A stretch of 64,000 nt of DNA from Halospina sp040196175 (lineage in GTDB: Bacteria; Pseudomonadota; Gammaproteobacteria; Pseudomonadales; Oleiphilaceae), in the NCBI RefSeq assembly GCF_040196175.1, contig NZ_JBEFNF010000001.1, positions 1,182,701 to 1,246,700 of the forward strand. The letters run 5' to 3'. Below are positions 1 to 8,833 of the stretch, piece after piece; the stretch's first letter is position 1; each line of letters begins with the position of its first letter. Both the position numbers and the translations under genes were made by a program. The notes beneath the pieces are model-generated. The model was not told the origin of the DNA, searched no databases, and saw only the letters and a list, made by a program, of their open reading frames with translations.

Positions 1-100
1 GTTCAAAGGTCTGCCCGACCAGCGGCCACTCGGCGGCCGCTTCATCCAGCATCCCTACCGACTGGGATCCCTGACCGGGAAACACCAATGCTGTCGTCAT
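1..100 (-). CDS. fabD: Malonyl-CoA:ACP transacylase, 5' end only (cut by window edge)
   Basis: Only the first 33 codons are inside the window. The reading begins MTTALVFPGQGSQSVGML, which carries the FPGQGSQ motif that opens FabD proteins. FabD moves the malonyl group from CoA to acyl carrier protein for fatty acid elongation. It lies 19 nt downstream of plsX in the same direction, the usual rpmF-plsX-fab order of gammaproteobacteria. The catalytic Ser region lies outside the window. Confidence 0.9.
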   Translation of the reverse strand, partial: MTTALVFPGQGSQSVGMLDEAAAEWPLVGQTFE

Positions 101-119
101 CTGTCTGTCCTGTTGTGTT

Positions 120-1127
120 CTAGAATTCAACCTGTTCCAGCAATTCGCCAAGCCTGCGTGGCAATTCGTGCTCAGTTTCACGGGCTGCCTGCTCGATCGC
201 GGCAACCAGCCCGGTCACGTCCGCATTACCGTGGCTTTTGATCACCACACCGCGCAGGCCGATAAAACTCGCGCCATTATGCCGCGCAGGATCGAGGCGC
301 CGCTTGATCCTGCGTAACACCGGTGCGGCTAGGAGCGCGACGAGCCGTGAATACCAGCCATAGCGGAAGGTACGACGTATCAGATCGCCTATAAGCTCCG
401 CTACGCCTTCGCCCGTTTTCAGAGCTACATTACCCACAAAACCATCGCATACGACCACATCCGCCACGCCACGAAAAAGATCGCTGCCCTCAATATAGCC
501 GATGTAACCAGACTCCTCCCGTACCTGCAGCATGTGGCCCGCGAGACGCACCTGTTCATTGCCCTTGACGGCTTCCTGGCCCACATTGAGCAGTGCGACA
601 CGGGGATTCCAGATACCATCAACGGCCTGGGCCATGAGACGTCCTATCAGTGCGAACTGCACGAGATGCTCAGAGCTGGTATCGACATTAGCGCCAAGGT
701 CCAGAACATAGCAGCAGTGCTCGTCATGGAAGGGGATGCGCTTGATGATGGCTGGTCGCTCAATACCGGGCCAAGTCTCGAGGGTACTACGGCCGAGGGC
801 CATGAGCGCACCAGTATTGCCGGCGCTGACACAGGCGTCGGCATCACCACTGCGAACCAGGGATAGGGCCTGGGCCATGGAGGACTGCTGACGGTACCGC
901 AGCGCATGGGAAGGGCGGTCCTCCATGGTAACCACGTCCGGCGCATCATGGATCTCGATGCGTTCATGGCCTGCAGACAAAAAGGCCTCAAGCGCTGTGC
1001 GTCTGCCGAGCAGCACAACCCTCAAGGCCCTGTTATTCGAGACTGCAACTTCCGCGGCGCGGACCACCGGCTCACAGCCGCGGTCGCCACTCATGGCATC
1101 AACGGCGATGGTGGTCACGGCCGCCAC
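120..1127 (-). CDS. plsX: Phosphate acyltransferase PlsX
   Basis: 335 aa, the normal length for PlsX, which converts acyl-ACP to acyl-phosphate, the donor used by PlsY at the first step of phospholipid synthesis; a peripheral membrane enzyme. The N-terminus TTIAVDAMSGDRG matches the family's DxMGGD opening with Ser in place of one Gly. SAGNTGALMA and the late NGASFIGLRGVVIKSHG segment are also family signatures. The start is GTG at 1127; a second in-frame GTG lies three codons later and neither has a strong Shine-Dalgarno site. It sits 7 nt after rpmF, so translation is probably coupled within a yceD-rpmF-plsX-fabD operon. Confidence 0.96.
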   Translation of the reverse strand: MAAVTTIAVDAMSGDRGCEPVVRAAEVAVSNNRALRVVLLGRRTALEAFLSAGHERIEIHDAPDVVTMEDRPSHALRYRQQSSMAQALSLVRSGDADACVSAGNTGALMALGRSTLETWPGIERPAIIKRIPFHDEHCCYVLDLGANVDTSSEHLVQFALIGRLMAQAVDGIWNPRVALLNVGQEAVKGNEQVRLAGHMLQVREESGYIGYIEGSDLFRGVADVVVCDGFVGNVALKTGEGVAELIGDLIRRTFRYGWYSRLVALLAAPVLRRIKRRLDPARHNGASFIGLRGVVIKSHGNADVTGLVAAIEQAARETEHELPRRLGELLEQVEF

Positions 1128-1134
1128 CGGTCAC

Positions 1135-1314
1135 TCAGTCTTCGGGTGTTTCGATCACCTTCTTGCCCCGGTAGAAACCGTCGGGCGAGATGTGATGCCG
1201 GCGATGCACTTCCCCGGTGGTCGGATCCATCGAGATAGCGGGCTTGCGGAGCCCGTCGTGGGAGCGACGCATACCGCGCCGTGAACGGGTCTTGCGGTTC
1301 TTTTGAACGGCCAT
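1135..1314 (-). CDS. rpmF: 50S ribosomal protein L32
   Basis: 59 aa, small and very basic, beginning MAVQKNRKTRSRRGMRRSHD, which is the conserved start of bacterial L32. It continues with the typical HHISPDGFYRGKKV tail. This L32 lacks the Cys pairs of zinc-binding forms. It sits between yceD and plsX, the conserved context in gammaproteobacteria. The upstream stretch AGGAGTAATCTGCT places a good ribosome site before the ATG at 1314. Confidence 0.97.
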   Translation of the reverse strand: MAVQKNRKTRSRRGMRRSHDGLRKPAISMDPTTGEVHRRHHISPDGFYRGKKVIETPED

Positions 1315-1350
1315 AGCAGATTACTCCTGGAGTCTTACTTTTCTCTTGAA

Positions 1351-1917
1351 TTACGAGTCCGTTCCGCCCTGATCCTTGCCTCCACTGCCAAGGCCGGCCA
1401 AAACACGGAACGGATTGTCGGTATCGTGCTCGCGCGCCTGAGCGACGGCGTCGTCGGCATCCCGGTTGATGCGCTCCAGCGTGGCGGATGCGCTGCAGCC
1501 TGACTCCTCATGAACCGGATCATCCGGCAGGCACATGATGAGTTCATCCTCCAGAACCTCACGGATCGGCAGTTCCCGTTTCCCCGATACCATGGGCTCA
1601 AGGCTCGCTGGCAGCTGATCCGCCATGGCCTCTGAATCGACCACGCCCACCTGGAAGTTTGACTCCACGGGAAGCCGCATTGCCTCAAGGCACCGCTGGC
1701 ACTGAACTACCAGCTCCGCCCGGATCCAGCCTTCGATGACGCGACGCCGCTCGTCATCAAAATAGAACGCCAGCCTGACCATCGCCTCACCATCATTTTC
1801 GATGACAAGCGGTTCGAGCCGGTTCATACCGGCAAGGGCCAGACCACCCTCTCGCACAGACCCCTGTTCGAATGGCTTCAGCGCATCAATAGACAGAGGT
1901 ATTTCCGGGTTCGACAT
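1351..1917 (-). CDS. yceD: YceD/DUF177 family protein (23S rRNA accumulation protein)
   Basis: 188 aa, matching YceD, a small protein always found before rpmF. Its E. coli member affects 23S rRNA levels by an unclear mechanism. The sequence shows the family CxxC pair in VVQCQRCLEAM near residue 75, and an acidic C-terminal half (residues about 140-175). It starts at ATG 1917, 42 nt after the sppA stop. The function is family knowledge; no catalytic motif is visible. Confidence 0.88.
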   Translation of the reverse strand: MSNPEIPLSIDALKPFEQGSVREGGLALAGMNRLEPLVIENDGEAMVRLAFYFDDERRRVIEGWIRAELVVQCQRCLEAMRLPVESNFQVGVVDSEAMADQLPASLEPMVSGKRELPIREVLEDELIMCLPDDPVHEESGCSASATLERINRDADDAVAQAREHDTDNPFRVLAGLGSGGKDQGGTDS

Positions 1918-1958
1918 AAGGCCGCGATTCTAGGGTTCCCTTCATTGAATGTCAAAGA

Positions 1959-2993
1959 TCAGCGCAGTACGGGGCCACTGTTCATGAGCGTTTCCGTTAC
2001 ACCTTGCCCAACGGAACTGCCCAGATCACGCATGATGCGCTGGAGCGGCGAGGGCTGATAGCTGTAATCGACAACTTCCTCAGCGCCCACCACGTTGCGG
2101 GCGACCTGGCCTGCGGAATTGAAACTGTCGACCAGCCCCAGCTCCCGCGCTTTCTGACCGGTCCAGATCAGCCCGGAGAACAGTTCCGCCTCGGATTCCT
2201 TCAACTTATCACCGCGACCTTCGCGCACACGCTCAATAAACTGGCTATGGGTGCGATCAAGCACACTTTCCCAGAACTTAACCTGCTCCGGATCCTCAGG
2301 AAGAAAGGGATCCAGGAAGGCCTTGTTCTCACCGGCTGTGTACAGCCGGCGCTCAATCCCCAGCTTTTCCATCACACCTGTGAACCCGAAACCGCCACCA
2401 CGCACGCCAATGGACCCAACCAAGCTGGAGGGGTTCGCATGGATACGATCCGCTGCCGCCGCAATGTAGTAGGCGCCAGAGGCGCCAATATCCGAGATCA
2501 CTGCATGCACTTTCTTGTCAGGATATTCGTCACGCAGGCGATTAATTGCCTGATAGACATAGTCCGCCTGAACCGGACTGCCTCCTGGACTGTTAATACG
2601 CAGGATCACGCCTTTTGACTCTTCGGCCGCAAAAGCATTCTCGAGCGCAGTCACCAAATTGTCTGCACTGGCATCCTGACCCTGGACAATGGCCCCTTCC
2701 ACGTCGACCAGCGCGGTGTGAGGACCGCTGGTGCCTGGAGCCAGGTCACCCGAACCAAAAGGCGCCCTGAACGTGAACAGAAGCGCAAACAGATACAGCA
2801 GCACCAGAGTTTTGAACAGAATACCCCAGCGCCGGCTGCGGCGCTGCTCAGCCTGCATCGAAAGCATCGTCTTCTCAATCAGGCGCCACTCCTTGGAATC
2901 CTCCCTGGGCTCCTGGTGACGGCTTTCGGATGGCTGCGCGGACTGCTCCCGGGTCACCCCCCATTCCGCATTTTCCGAATCCCACTCGGACAT
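1959..2993 (-). CDS. sppA: Signal peptide peptidase SppA, short form (S49 protease)
   Basis: 344 aa. An N-terminal cytoplasmic stretch of about 55 residues precedes a single transmembrane helix (about 58-77, LFKTLVLLYLFALLFTF), then a periplasmic S49 protease domain. The family Ser is in GASGAYYIAAAADRI and the partner Lys is likely the one in AGENKAFLDPF. SLVGSIGVRGGG is the conserved loop after the Ser. This is the single-domain form found in Bacillus and many proteobacteria, not the doubled 67K form. It degrades cleaved signal peptides in the inner membrane. It follows the HAD gene by 16 nt and is likely in one operon with rluC. Confidence 0.93.
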   Translation of the reverse strand: MSEWDSENAEWGVTREQSAQPSESRHQEPREDSKEWRLIEKTMLSMQAEQRRSRRWGILFKTLVLLYLFALLFTFRAPFGSGDLAPGTSGPHTALVDVEGAIVQGQDASADNLVTALENAFAAEESKGVILRINSPGGSPVQADYVYQAINRLRDEYPDKKVHAVISDIGASGAYYIAAAADRIHANPSSLVGSIGVRGGGFGFTGVMEKLGIERRLYTAGENKAFLDPFLPEDPEQVKFWESVLDRTHSQFIERVREGRGDKLKESEAELFSGLIWTGQKARELGLVDSFNSAGQVARNVVGAEEVVDYSYQPSPLQRIMRDLGSSVGQGVTETLMNSGPVLR

Positions 2994-3009
2994 GATGTCT
3001 CCTCGCCTG

Positions 3010-3669
3010 TTATTGATCGGTACTGATGGGAGCCATCAGCTCCCGCAGCTTAAAGATATCGGAGGCAATCGCCACCGGGCTGTGCCCGGAAAGCTGCTCC
3101 TGCGAATGAACCCCCCAGGTTACCCCGATGGCAGGCATGCCGATCCGGCGTGCCATTTCCATGTCGTAAATGGTATCACCCACCATCACCATGCGCTCTA
3201 CGGCAACGCCGGTTTCAGACACAATCTGACGCAGCATCAGGGGATCCGGTTTCGACGCCGTCTCATTCGCGCACCGCGTAAGCGGAAAATACCGCTCCAA
3301 GCCACTGGAACCAAGCGCCCTATCAAGACCTGGCCGACTTTTACCCGTAGCCACCGCCAGCGTTGGACCACCATGCAGGCTGGTCACCAGCTCACTCACC
3401 CCCGGGAAGAGGTCATCCGGCGTGGTATCGCGCTGGAAGAAGTAATGGGCATAAACTTCCCGGAGCCGCGTCATCTCTTCTCTGGTAATTCCGGGCCAGA
3501 GCTGACCCAGAGCTTCCTCCATGCCGAGTCCCACGATATGACGCAGGGCTTCACGCTCACGAGCCGGATACCCAAGATCCCGGGCAGCCAACTCAAGACT
3601 GTCCGCGATGTGATCCACGGAATCGACCAGGGTGCCATCCCAGTCAAAGATCACTACATCAAAGCTCAT
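3010..3669 (-). CDS. HAD-superfamily hydrolase, phosphoglycolate-phosphatase-like
   Basis: 219 aa with all four HAD motifs in order: FDWDGTLVDS (nucleophile and acid/base Asp, residues 8-17), VATGKSRPG (motif II Thr), SKPDPLML (motif III Lys) and MVGDTIYDMEMA (motif IV Asp pair). The cap is inserted after motif I, so it is subclass IA. Substrate cannot be read from sequence; phosphoglycolate or another small phosphomonoester is likely. The ATG overlaps the end of rluC by 4 nt, so it is translationally coupled to that gene, an arrangement common in pseudomonads. Confidence 0.88.
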   Translation of the reverse strand: MSFDVVIFDWDGTLVDSVDHIADSLELAARDLGYPAREREALRHIVGLGMEEALGQLWPGITREEMTRLREVYAHYFFQRDTTPDDLFPGVSELVTSLHGGPTLAVATGKSRPGLDRALGSSGLERYFPLTRCANETASKPDPLMLRQIVSETGVAVERMVMVGDTIYDMEMARRIGMPAIGVTWGVHSQEQLSGHSPVAIASDIFKLRELMAPISTDQ

Positions 3670-4643
3670 TGACGCTGCCTCAGTCGCTGAATCTGTGCTC
3701 CAAAATCTTCCGGTACCGGCGCCTCAAACGTCACCTTTTCGCCTTCAGGCGTTTCGAAAGCCAGCTGATGGGCATGCAGCATCAACCGGTCACCACCACC
3801 CCGCTGCCAGGCTGACTGCGAGGCGCGGTCCAGATATTTTTCATCCCCGGCCACCGGACAGCCCTGCACGGCTGTATGAACCCGGATCTGATGCGTCCTG
3901 CCAGTCAAAGGAGTGGCCTCCAGCAACGTGTAACCCGGGAAACGTTCAAGCGCCCGGAAGTCAGTTCGTGCCGCCTTACCATGGTCGGTACTAACCCGCA
4001 CCAGGCGTTCACCTGCCCCCCCCGTAACCCGCTGCAATGGCGCCTCCACGCGATCCACACCACGGGGCCACTCGCCCACCACGAGAACCCTGTAGACCTT
4101 GTGCGTACTCTTACGCCGGAATTGATCTTGCAACGCCTTCAACGCCGAGCGACGGCGAGCCACAAGAATGAGCCCGGAGGTATCGCGATCCAGCCGGTGC
4201 ACCAGCTCCAGGTAACGGTCATCCCGCGCCGCGCGCAATGTCTCAATCAGGCCGAAATCAACACCGCTGCCCCCGTGTACCGCGATACCAGCAGGTTTAT
4301 CCACCACCAGATAATCCGGCGCCTCGTGCACCACCGCCGCCTGCATACGCCGCTGCACCCTTCGCCCAGGTTGAGCGCGCTCCGGCCTCGCGGCAGGTTC
4401 GTACATCGGCGGCACCCGTATGGAGTCGCCGGGGGCTATCCGGTAGTCAGGTTTCACCCGCTTGCGATTAGCCCGAACCGCGCCCTTTCGAATTACCCGA
4501 TAGATGACGCTCTTGGGCACGCCGCGAAACCGGCCCATAAGAAAATTGTCGAGACGCTGCCCCGCCCATTCCGGCGCTACCTCCAGCCATTGGACCCTGG
4601 GTGTGGATTCGGCGCTGTCTCGGCTGCCCGGGTGGCCTGGCAT
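3666..4643 (-). CDS. rluC: 23S rRNA pseudouridine synthase RluC
   Basis: 325 aa. An S4 RNA-binding domain (about 28-80; AGQRLDNFL) is followed by a RluA-family catalytic domain with the HRLDRDTSGLILVAR motif that holds the catalytic Asp. The family makes pseudouridines at 23S positions 955, 2504 and 2580. Divergence from rne is the same arrangement as in E. coli, which supports RluC over RluD. The ATG at 4643 has an AGGAGA site 10 nt upstream. Residues 1-20 form a nonconserved extension. Confidence 0.92.
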   Translation of the reverse strand: MPGHPGSRDSAESTPRVQWLEVAPEWAGQRLDNFLMGRFRGVPKSVIYRVIRKGAVRANRKRVKPDYRIAPGDSIRVPPMYEPAARPERAQPGRRVQRRMQAAVVHEAPDYLVVDKPAGIAVHGGSGVDFGLIETLRAARDDRYLELVHRLDRDTSGLILVARRRSALKALQDQFRRKSTHKVYRVLVVGEWPRGVDRVEAPLQRVTGGAGERLVRVSTDHGKAARTDFRALERFPGYTLLEATPLTGRTHQIRVHTAVQGCPVAGDEKYLDRASQSAWQRGGGDRLMLHAHQLAFETPEGEKVTFEAPVPEDFGAQIQRLRQRQ

Positions 4644-4683
4644 TAGACGATTCTCCTGAGAAGCGGCGTCGTTCCGCAGCTCG

Positions 4684-4712
4684 TTGATGAGGCAGGGGAT
4701 TACTGCTATATT
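4684..4712 (+). promoter_or_regulatory. Candidate sigma-70 promoter for rne
   Basis: TTGATG (4684-4689), a 17 nt spacer, and TATATT (4707-4712) form a near-consensus sigma-70 promoter pointing to rne. It would give a leader of about 570 nt. E. coli rne also has a long leader and starts between rluC and rne. It is a sequence match only. Confidence 0.5.
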
Positions 4713-4718
4713 GACTTT

Positions 4719-5287
4719 GTTTTCCGACTTCGATCCGACCGACGAACTCGGCGGCTGGACTGGCGGATAGGGTCAGCGAATGAATCCGCAATTATAGAGC
4801 CTACGGGCCCGGTATGAAACGATCAGCGGACGCACCGGTATCCACCAGGCAGGAAAACAGCGAGAGCCAACAGAAATCACGCGGACGCGCGGCTGAGTCC
4901 CTTCACCCGCAGGGCGACCTCTCGGGAGCGCCTTGGCGGACGATCATGGAATCTGAGAACAACGCGCGTCGTGATGGGTGTTCCGCCCGGCTGGAGTCAG
5001 AGCCGGCGGAACTGATGTCAATCCGGGCGGAAGCGCGCCGCAGGGGCATCGCAACGGTTTGAGAACATAGAAGCACCGGTTCGGGCTGTCCTGCTCATGA
5101 ATATGACATAAGACCTCGTAGCCGGTACGAGACAGACTTCGGTGGCGTGCGGTCGTAGAGCGCGCGCCTCAAGCAAGGGGCGGGCCCAAGCATTCGCCCC
5201 GCTGCTTTACTGGAGCGAACCAGATTCGCTGTCTCGCCATTGCGCCCCGCACCGCTTCCGTCGCAGAACGATGGAAGTTTGTTCCAC
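4719..5287 (+). promoter_or_regulatory. Long structured 5' leader of rne
   Basis: This gap of about 570 nt before rne holds no convincing gene; an 82-codon ORF at 4814-5062 lacks a ribosome site and family resemblance. The distal part is rich in inverted repeats: CTCGTA/TACGAG near 5105, a long hairpin at 5171-5207 (AAGCA plus GGGGCG paired with CGCCCC plus TGCTT), and AGCGAA/TTCGCT at 5214-5230. In E. coli, hairpins in the rne leader let RNase E cut its own mRNA and set its level; the same role here is inference. Confidence 0.55.
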
Positions 5288-8284
5288 ATGAAAAGAATGC
5301 TGATCAATGCAACTCACGAAGAGGAGTTGCGTGTCGCACTGGTCGATGGCCAGCGTCTGGTCGATCTTGATATCGAATCCAGTACCCGCGAACAGAAAAA
5401 GTCCAACATTTATAAGGGCCGCATCACTCGCATCGAGCCCAGTCTTGAAGCTGCCTTCATTGATTACGGTTCCGATCGCCACGGCTTCCTGCCCCTGAAA
5501 GAAATCGCACGTGAGTACTTCAGCAAGGCCCCGTCCGAGATTGATGGCAAGATCAACATCAAGGATGTGCTCAACGAAGGCCAGGAGCTGATTGTCCAGG
5601 TCGACAAGGAGGAGCGCGGCAATAAGGGCGCGGCTCTGACCACCTTCATCACGCTTGCCGGTCGCTACTTGGTACTGATGCCCAACAACCCCCGGGCTGG
5701 CGGTATTTCCCGCCGCATCCAGGGTGATGAGCGCAGTCAGCTCAAAGAGGCCATGTCGGGGCTCAAGGTACCCAAAGCGATGGGCGTGATCGTGCGCACT
5801 GCCGGTATCGGCCGCGAAACCGAGGAGCTGCAGTGGGATCTGGATTACCTGCTGCAATTCTGGGATGCCATCACCCAGGCGGCGGAAGCGCGCAAGTCGC
5901 CCTTCCTGATCTATCAGGAAAGCAACGTCATTATCCGCGCGGTGCGCGATTACCTGCGTCAGGACATCAGCGAGGTAATGATCGACTCACCCAGCGTGTA
6001 CGAGGATGTACTCAACTTCGTCCGTGCGGTGATGCCCTCTTTCGAAAACCGGATCAAGCTCTACACCGATGACATCCCACTGCTGAGTCGGTACCAGATC
6101 GAGGCCCAGATCGAAACAGCCTTTCAGCGGGAAGTCTCCCTGCCTTCCGGTGGATCGCTGGTAATCGATCCCACCGAGGCGCTGGTGTCGATCGATATCA
6201 ACTCCTCTCGCGCCACCCGCGGTGGCGATATTGAGGAAACCGCCTTCCAGACAAATCTGGAAGCAGCGGACGAGATCGCAAGGCAGCTGCGCCTGCGCGA
6301 CATCGGCGGGCTGATCGTAATCGACTTCATTGATATGTCTCCGAACCGGCATCAACGCGAGGTTGAGCAGCGTATGCGTGAGGCGCTGGAACTGGATCGC
6401 GCCCGCGTCCAGCTTGGTCGGATCTCGCGTTTCGGTCTTCTCGAAATGTCACGCCAGCGGCTGCGCCCCTCCCTGGGCGAAACCCGCAGCGAAGTCTGCC
6501 CCCGGTGTAACGGCCAGGGGGCGATCCGCAGCATGGAATCTCAGGCCCTGAGCATCATGCGCCTGATGTACGAAGAGTCCTCCAAAGATAAGACTGCGGA
6601 AGTACGTGCTCTGGTTCCGGTCACAGTCGCAGCCTTCCTTCTCAACGAAAAACGGGACGAAATCAACGCCATCGAGCGCCGCGAGAACGTGCGGGTACGG
6701 GTAATTCCTTCCCAGAACCTGGAGACACCGCACTTCGAGGTGCAGCGTTTGCGGACTGACGATACTGCCGTAACCGTCGGTGAAGCCAGCTTCGAGATTG
6801 CCGCGCAATACGAGGAAGAACCTGAGGATGCCTGGTCCGTGGGACAGAGCTCCGGAGAGCGCGAGGAAGCGGCCGTCAAGGCGGTAACACCGGCGAACCG
6901 CACGCCGGCCCCGGAACCGAAAGCCGAAACAAAAGCCAAAACACCGGCCGCTGGCGAACCTCTTGGATTCTGGCAGCGGGTTGGGCGCAAACTCCAGGTA
7001 CTGTTTACAGCGCCGGCGGAATCCGGAGAAGCCGAGAAAGATTCCAGCGCCCAGAGCCAGGATAATAACGCTTCCGACCAGAAGCCTGGGCAAAACGGCA
7101 ACAGGAAGCCGAACCACGGTGGTAGTCAGCAGCAGAGTGGCCGTCAGGAGGGCAACAACCAGCGAGGCGGTCAGAATCGGCGACGTCGTGGCGGCCAGAA
7201 CCGCAACCGGAACCAGCAAGAGTCCGACGGACAACAGAAGTCCGGCGGCAAACAGGACGGGGTTTCCCAGAGCGGTAAAGGCAATGGTGAAAACGAGCCC
7301 CGGTCATCCGGGAAAGGTGGTGGCGGCAACCGGGGCAGCGGACAGAAATCCGGGGGTGATCAGAAAACTGGTAACCAGAAGTCCGACGGTAACCAGAAGT
7401 CCGCCAATAATCAGAAATCCGGCGACAGCCAGAAGTCCGCCAATAGTCAGAAATCCGGCGACAGCCAAAAGCCTGATACCGATCAGAAATCCGGGGGTGG
7501 CCAGAAGCCCAGCACCGACCAGAAGTCCGGCGGCAGTAAAAAAGGCGGTAAGAGCAACGACGGATCCAGGAAATCCCAGGGAGATGGCAGTCGCCGAAAC
7601 GAAGATGGCGATCGCGGCGATCGCCAGACGGAGGAGTCTGCGGACAAACAGCCCGAAAGCGGTAAGGCTAAAAGTCCGGACAGCGGCAATGAGCATAAGG
7701 GCCGCTCGGACAAGCGGAAAAAGAACCAGGGTCGTGATGATGCCAATGATAAGGATACGCCCAATCCCGAGTTTCAGCGTCCCCGTCGGCCTCGTGGAAA
7801 AGACGGTAAGCCTGCAGATCAGGACCCGGCCGACGTTGTAAAAACACAGAGCGAAAAGGCAGAAAAAGAATCCGATAAGGCAACTGAGGGTACGGATTCT
7901 CATACGCCACAGGCTTCTGAATTCGCACAGCTGGAAGCTGCAGAAAAAACGTCAATACAGCCTGCGGATGGGGCGACAACAGCTGCGGACGCCCCTGCCG
8001 ATAAGGCCGCACCGACTGAAAGACAGGCGGACGCCAGCGCTGAAGCGCAAAAGCAGAACCAGGCAGGCGCTACCGAAACGGCCTCCGAGGCGGAAACGCT
8101 CGTATCCCCGGATACAGCAGCAACGGAAAACGATACGGGTGGGTCAGACAACAGCCCAGCTGAAGACGAGATTCACCTGGCTCCGATTAAAGGCCGGGCT
8201 TACAATGACCCGCGCGAAATCCGACGGCGCCAAGAGGCTTTCCGGCGAGCTCGCAACCAGGCAGAAGCCAATGAACAGGAGTGA
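5288..8284 (+). CDS. rne: Ribonuclease E
   Basis: 998 aa. The start MKRMLINATHEEELRVALVD is the universal RNase E N-terminus, so ATG 5288 is chosen over an upstream in-frame ATG at 5240. The first ~500 residues are the catalytic half: S1 domain (about 37-120), catalytic Asp303 and Asp346, and the zinc-link Cys404 and Cys407 in CPRCNGQG, all at exactly the E. coli positions. The second half is a disordered, charged scaffold with a hexapeptide repeat (686-750) and ends in NDPREIRRRQ, a tail shared with pseudomonad enzymes. It makes the first endonucleolytic cuts in mRNA decay and tRNA/rRNA processing at the membrane. rraA, encoding its inhibitor, is 3 kb away. Confidence 0.97.
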   Translation: MKRMLINATHEEELRVALVDGQRLVDLDIESSTREQKKSNIYKGRITRIEPSLEAAFIDYGSDRHGFLPLKEIAREYFSKAPSEIDGKINIKDVLNEGQELIVQVDKEERGNKGAALTTFITLAGRYLVLMPNNPRAGGISRRIQGDERSQLKEAMSGLKVPKAMGVIVRTAGIGRETEELQWDLDYLLQFWDAITQAAEARKSPFLIYQESNVIIRAVRDYLRQDISEVMIDSPSVYEDVLNFVRAVMPSFENRIKLYTDDIPLLSRYQIEAQIETAFQREVSLPSGGSLVIDPTEALVSIDINSSRATRGGDIEETAFQTNLEAADEIARQLRLRDIGGLIVIDFIDMSPNRHQREVEQRMREALELDRARVQLGRISRFGLLEMSRQRLRPSLGETRSEVCPRCNGQGAIRSMESQALSIMRLMYEESSKDKTAEVRALVPVTVAAFLLNEKRDEINAIERRENVRVRVIPSQNLETPHFEVQRLRTDDTAVTVGEASFEIAAQYEEEPEDAWSVGQSSGEREEAAVKAVTPANRTPAPEPKAETKAKTPAAGEPLGFWQRVGRKLQVLFTAPAESGEAEKDSSAQSQDNNASDQKPGQNGNRKPNHGGSQQQSGRQEGNNQRGGQNRRRRGGQNRNRNQQESDGQQKSGGKQDGVSQSGKGNGENEPRSSGKGGGGNRGSGQKSGGDQKTGNQKSDGNQKSANNQKSGDSQKSANSQKSGDSQKPDTDQKSGGGQKPSTDQKSGGSKKGGKSNDGSRKSQGDGSRRNEDGDRGDRQTEESADKQPESGKAKSPDSGNEHKGRSDKRKKNQGRDDANDKDTPNPEFQRPRRPRGKDGKPADQDPADVVKTQSEKAEKESDKATEGTDSHTPQASEFAQLEAAEKTSIQPADGATTAADAPADKAAPTERQADASAEAQKQNQAGATETASEAETLVSPDTAATENDTGGSDNSPAEDEIHLAPIKGRAYNDPREIRRRQEAFRRARNQAEANEQE
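7343..7537 (+). repeat. In-frame 18-bp tandem repeat encoding QKSxxx units in RNase E
   Basis: Eleven consecutive units of the form Q-K-(S/T/P)-x-x-(x) cover RNase E residues 686-750; ten are six residues long and one is five. The codons are mostly CAG-AAR-TCC followed by three variable codons, so the DNA has an 18-bp period. It lies in the disordered scaffold half, where RNA-binding and partner-binding microdomains evolve fast. Unit number is probably variable between strains. Confidence 0.85.
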
Positions 8285-8293
8285 GACTTCAGC

Positions 8294-8833
8294 ATGCTGA
8301 CTGATCAGGACGTAGAAACCCTGGAATCAATCCTGTTCGCGCCCGGGCAGAGCGACGAGGCGCTTGATGTTTTCGGCCTGCACGGCGTTGTCACTGCGTC
8401 AGTGGTTGGGCCGGTACCGCTGTCGATCGAACGCATCTATGCGATCGCCACGGGCCAGCCTGAAAGCGGTGGGGATGCCATGCCCGACGAATTCCAAACC
8501 CTGGTAGCGCGGCTGGCAAGAACTGTTCAGCAGGAACTGGAGCAGGGACACACACTGGAACTGCCTGAACCGGAAGACGAAGAGACCTCTGAAGAGGCGC
8601 TGGAAAACTGGTGCGCAGGTTTTACCGACACTTTCCTGCTGGATGAGGATCAGTGGCTGGGAGAGGATGAGGAAACAGTCGGGGAGATGATGACCCCCAT
8701 ACTGACCCTATCCAACCTGTTTGATGATGAGGCTTTCCAGCAGGCGCGCAAGGACCCCAAACGCCTGGCGGACTACGCGGACGCAATACCGGAGCTTCTC
8801 TCCGACCTGTACCTGCACTATCATTCGCCTTGA
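8294..8833 (+). CDS. UPF0149/YecA-YgfB family protein
   Basis: 179 aa, acidic and helical. The VFGLHGVVTASVVGP segment (about 27-41) is the FGLDGFLTAL-type signature of this family. It continues through an all-helical domain with ENWCAGFTDTFLLDE (about 104-118) and has no C-terminal SEC-C zinc motif. The molecular role of the family is poorly known. It starts 9 nt after rne with no promoter gap, so it is probably co-transcribed. Its last 13 nt overlap the convergent PHP gene. Confidence 0.8.
   Translation: MLTDQDVETLESILFAPGQSDEALDVFGLHGVVTASVVGPVPLSIERIYAIATGQPESGGDAMPDEFQTLVARLARTVQQELEQGHTLELPEPEDEETSEEALENWCAGFTDTFLLDEDQWLGEDEETVGEMMTPILTLSNLFDDEAFQQARKDPKRLADYADAIPELLSDLYLHYHSP

Noticed and set aside
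4814..5062. 82-codon ORF between rluC and rne
   Set aside because: No ribosome site, no family resemblance, low-complexity Arg/Ser/Glu composition; better explained as part of the rne leader.
5240..5287. Upstream start for RNase E
   Set aside because: The extra 16 residues are not conserved and MKRMLINAT is the known N-terminus.
7343..7537. Regular 18-bp repeats considered as a CRISPR array
   Set aside because: Repeats are contiguous, in frame with rne, and encode a peptide repeat; there are no spacers.
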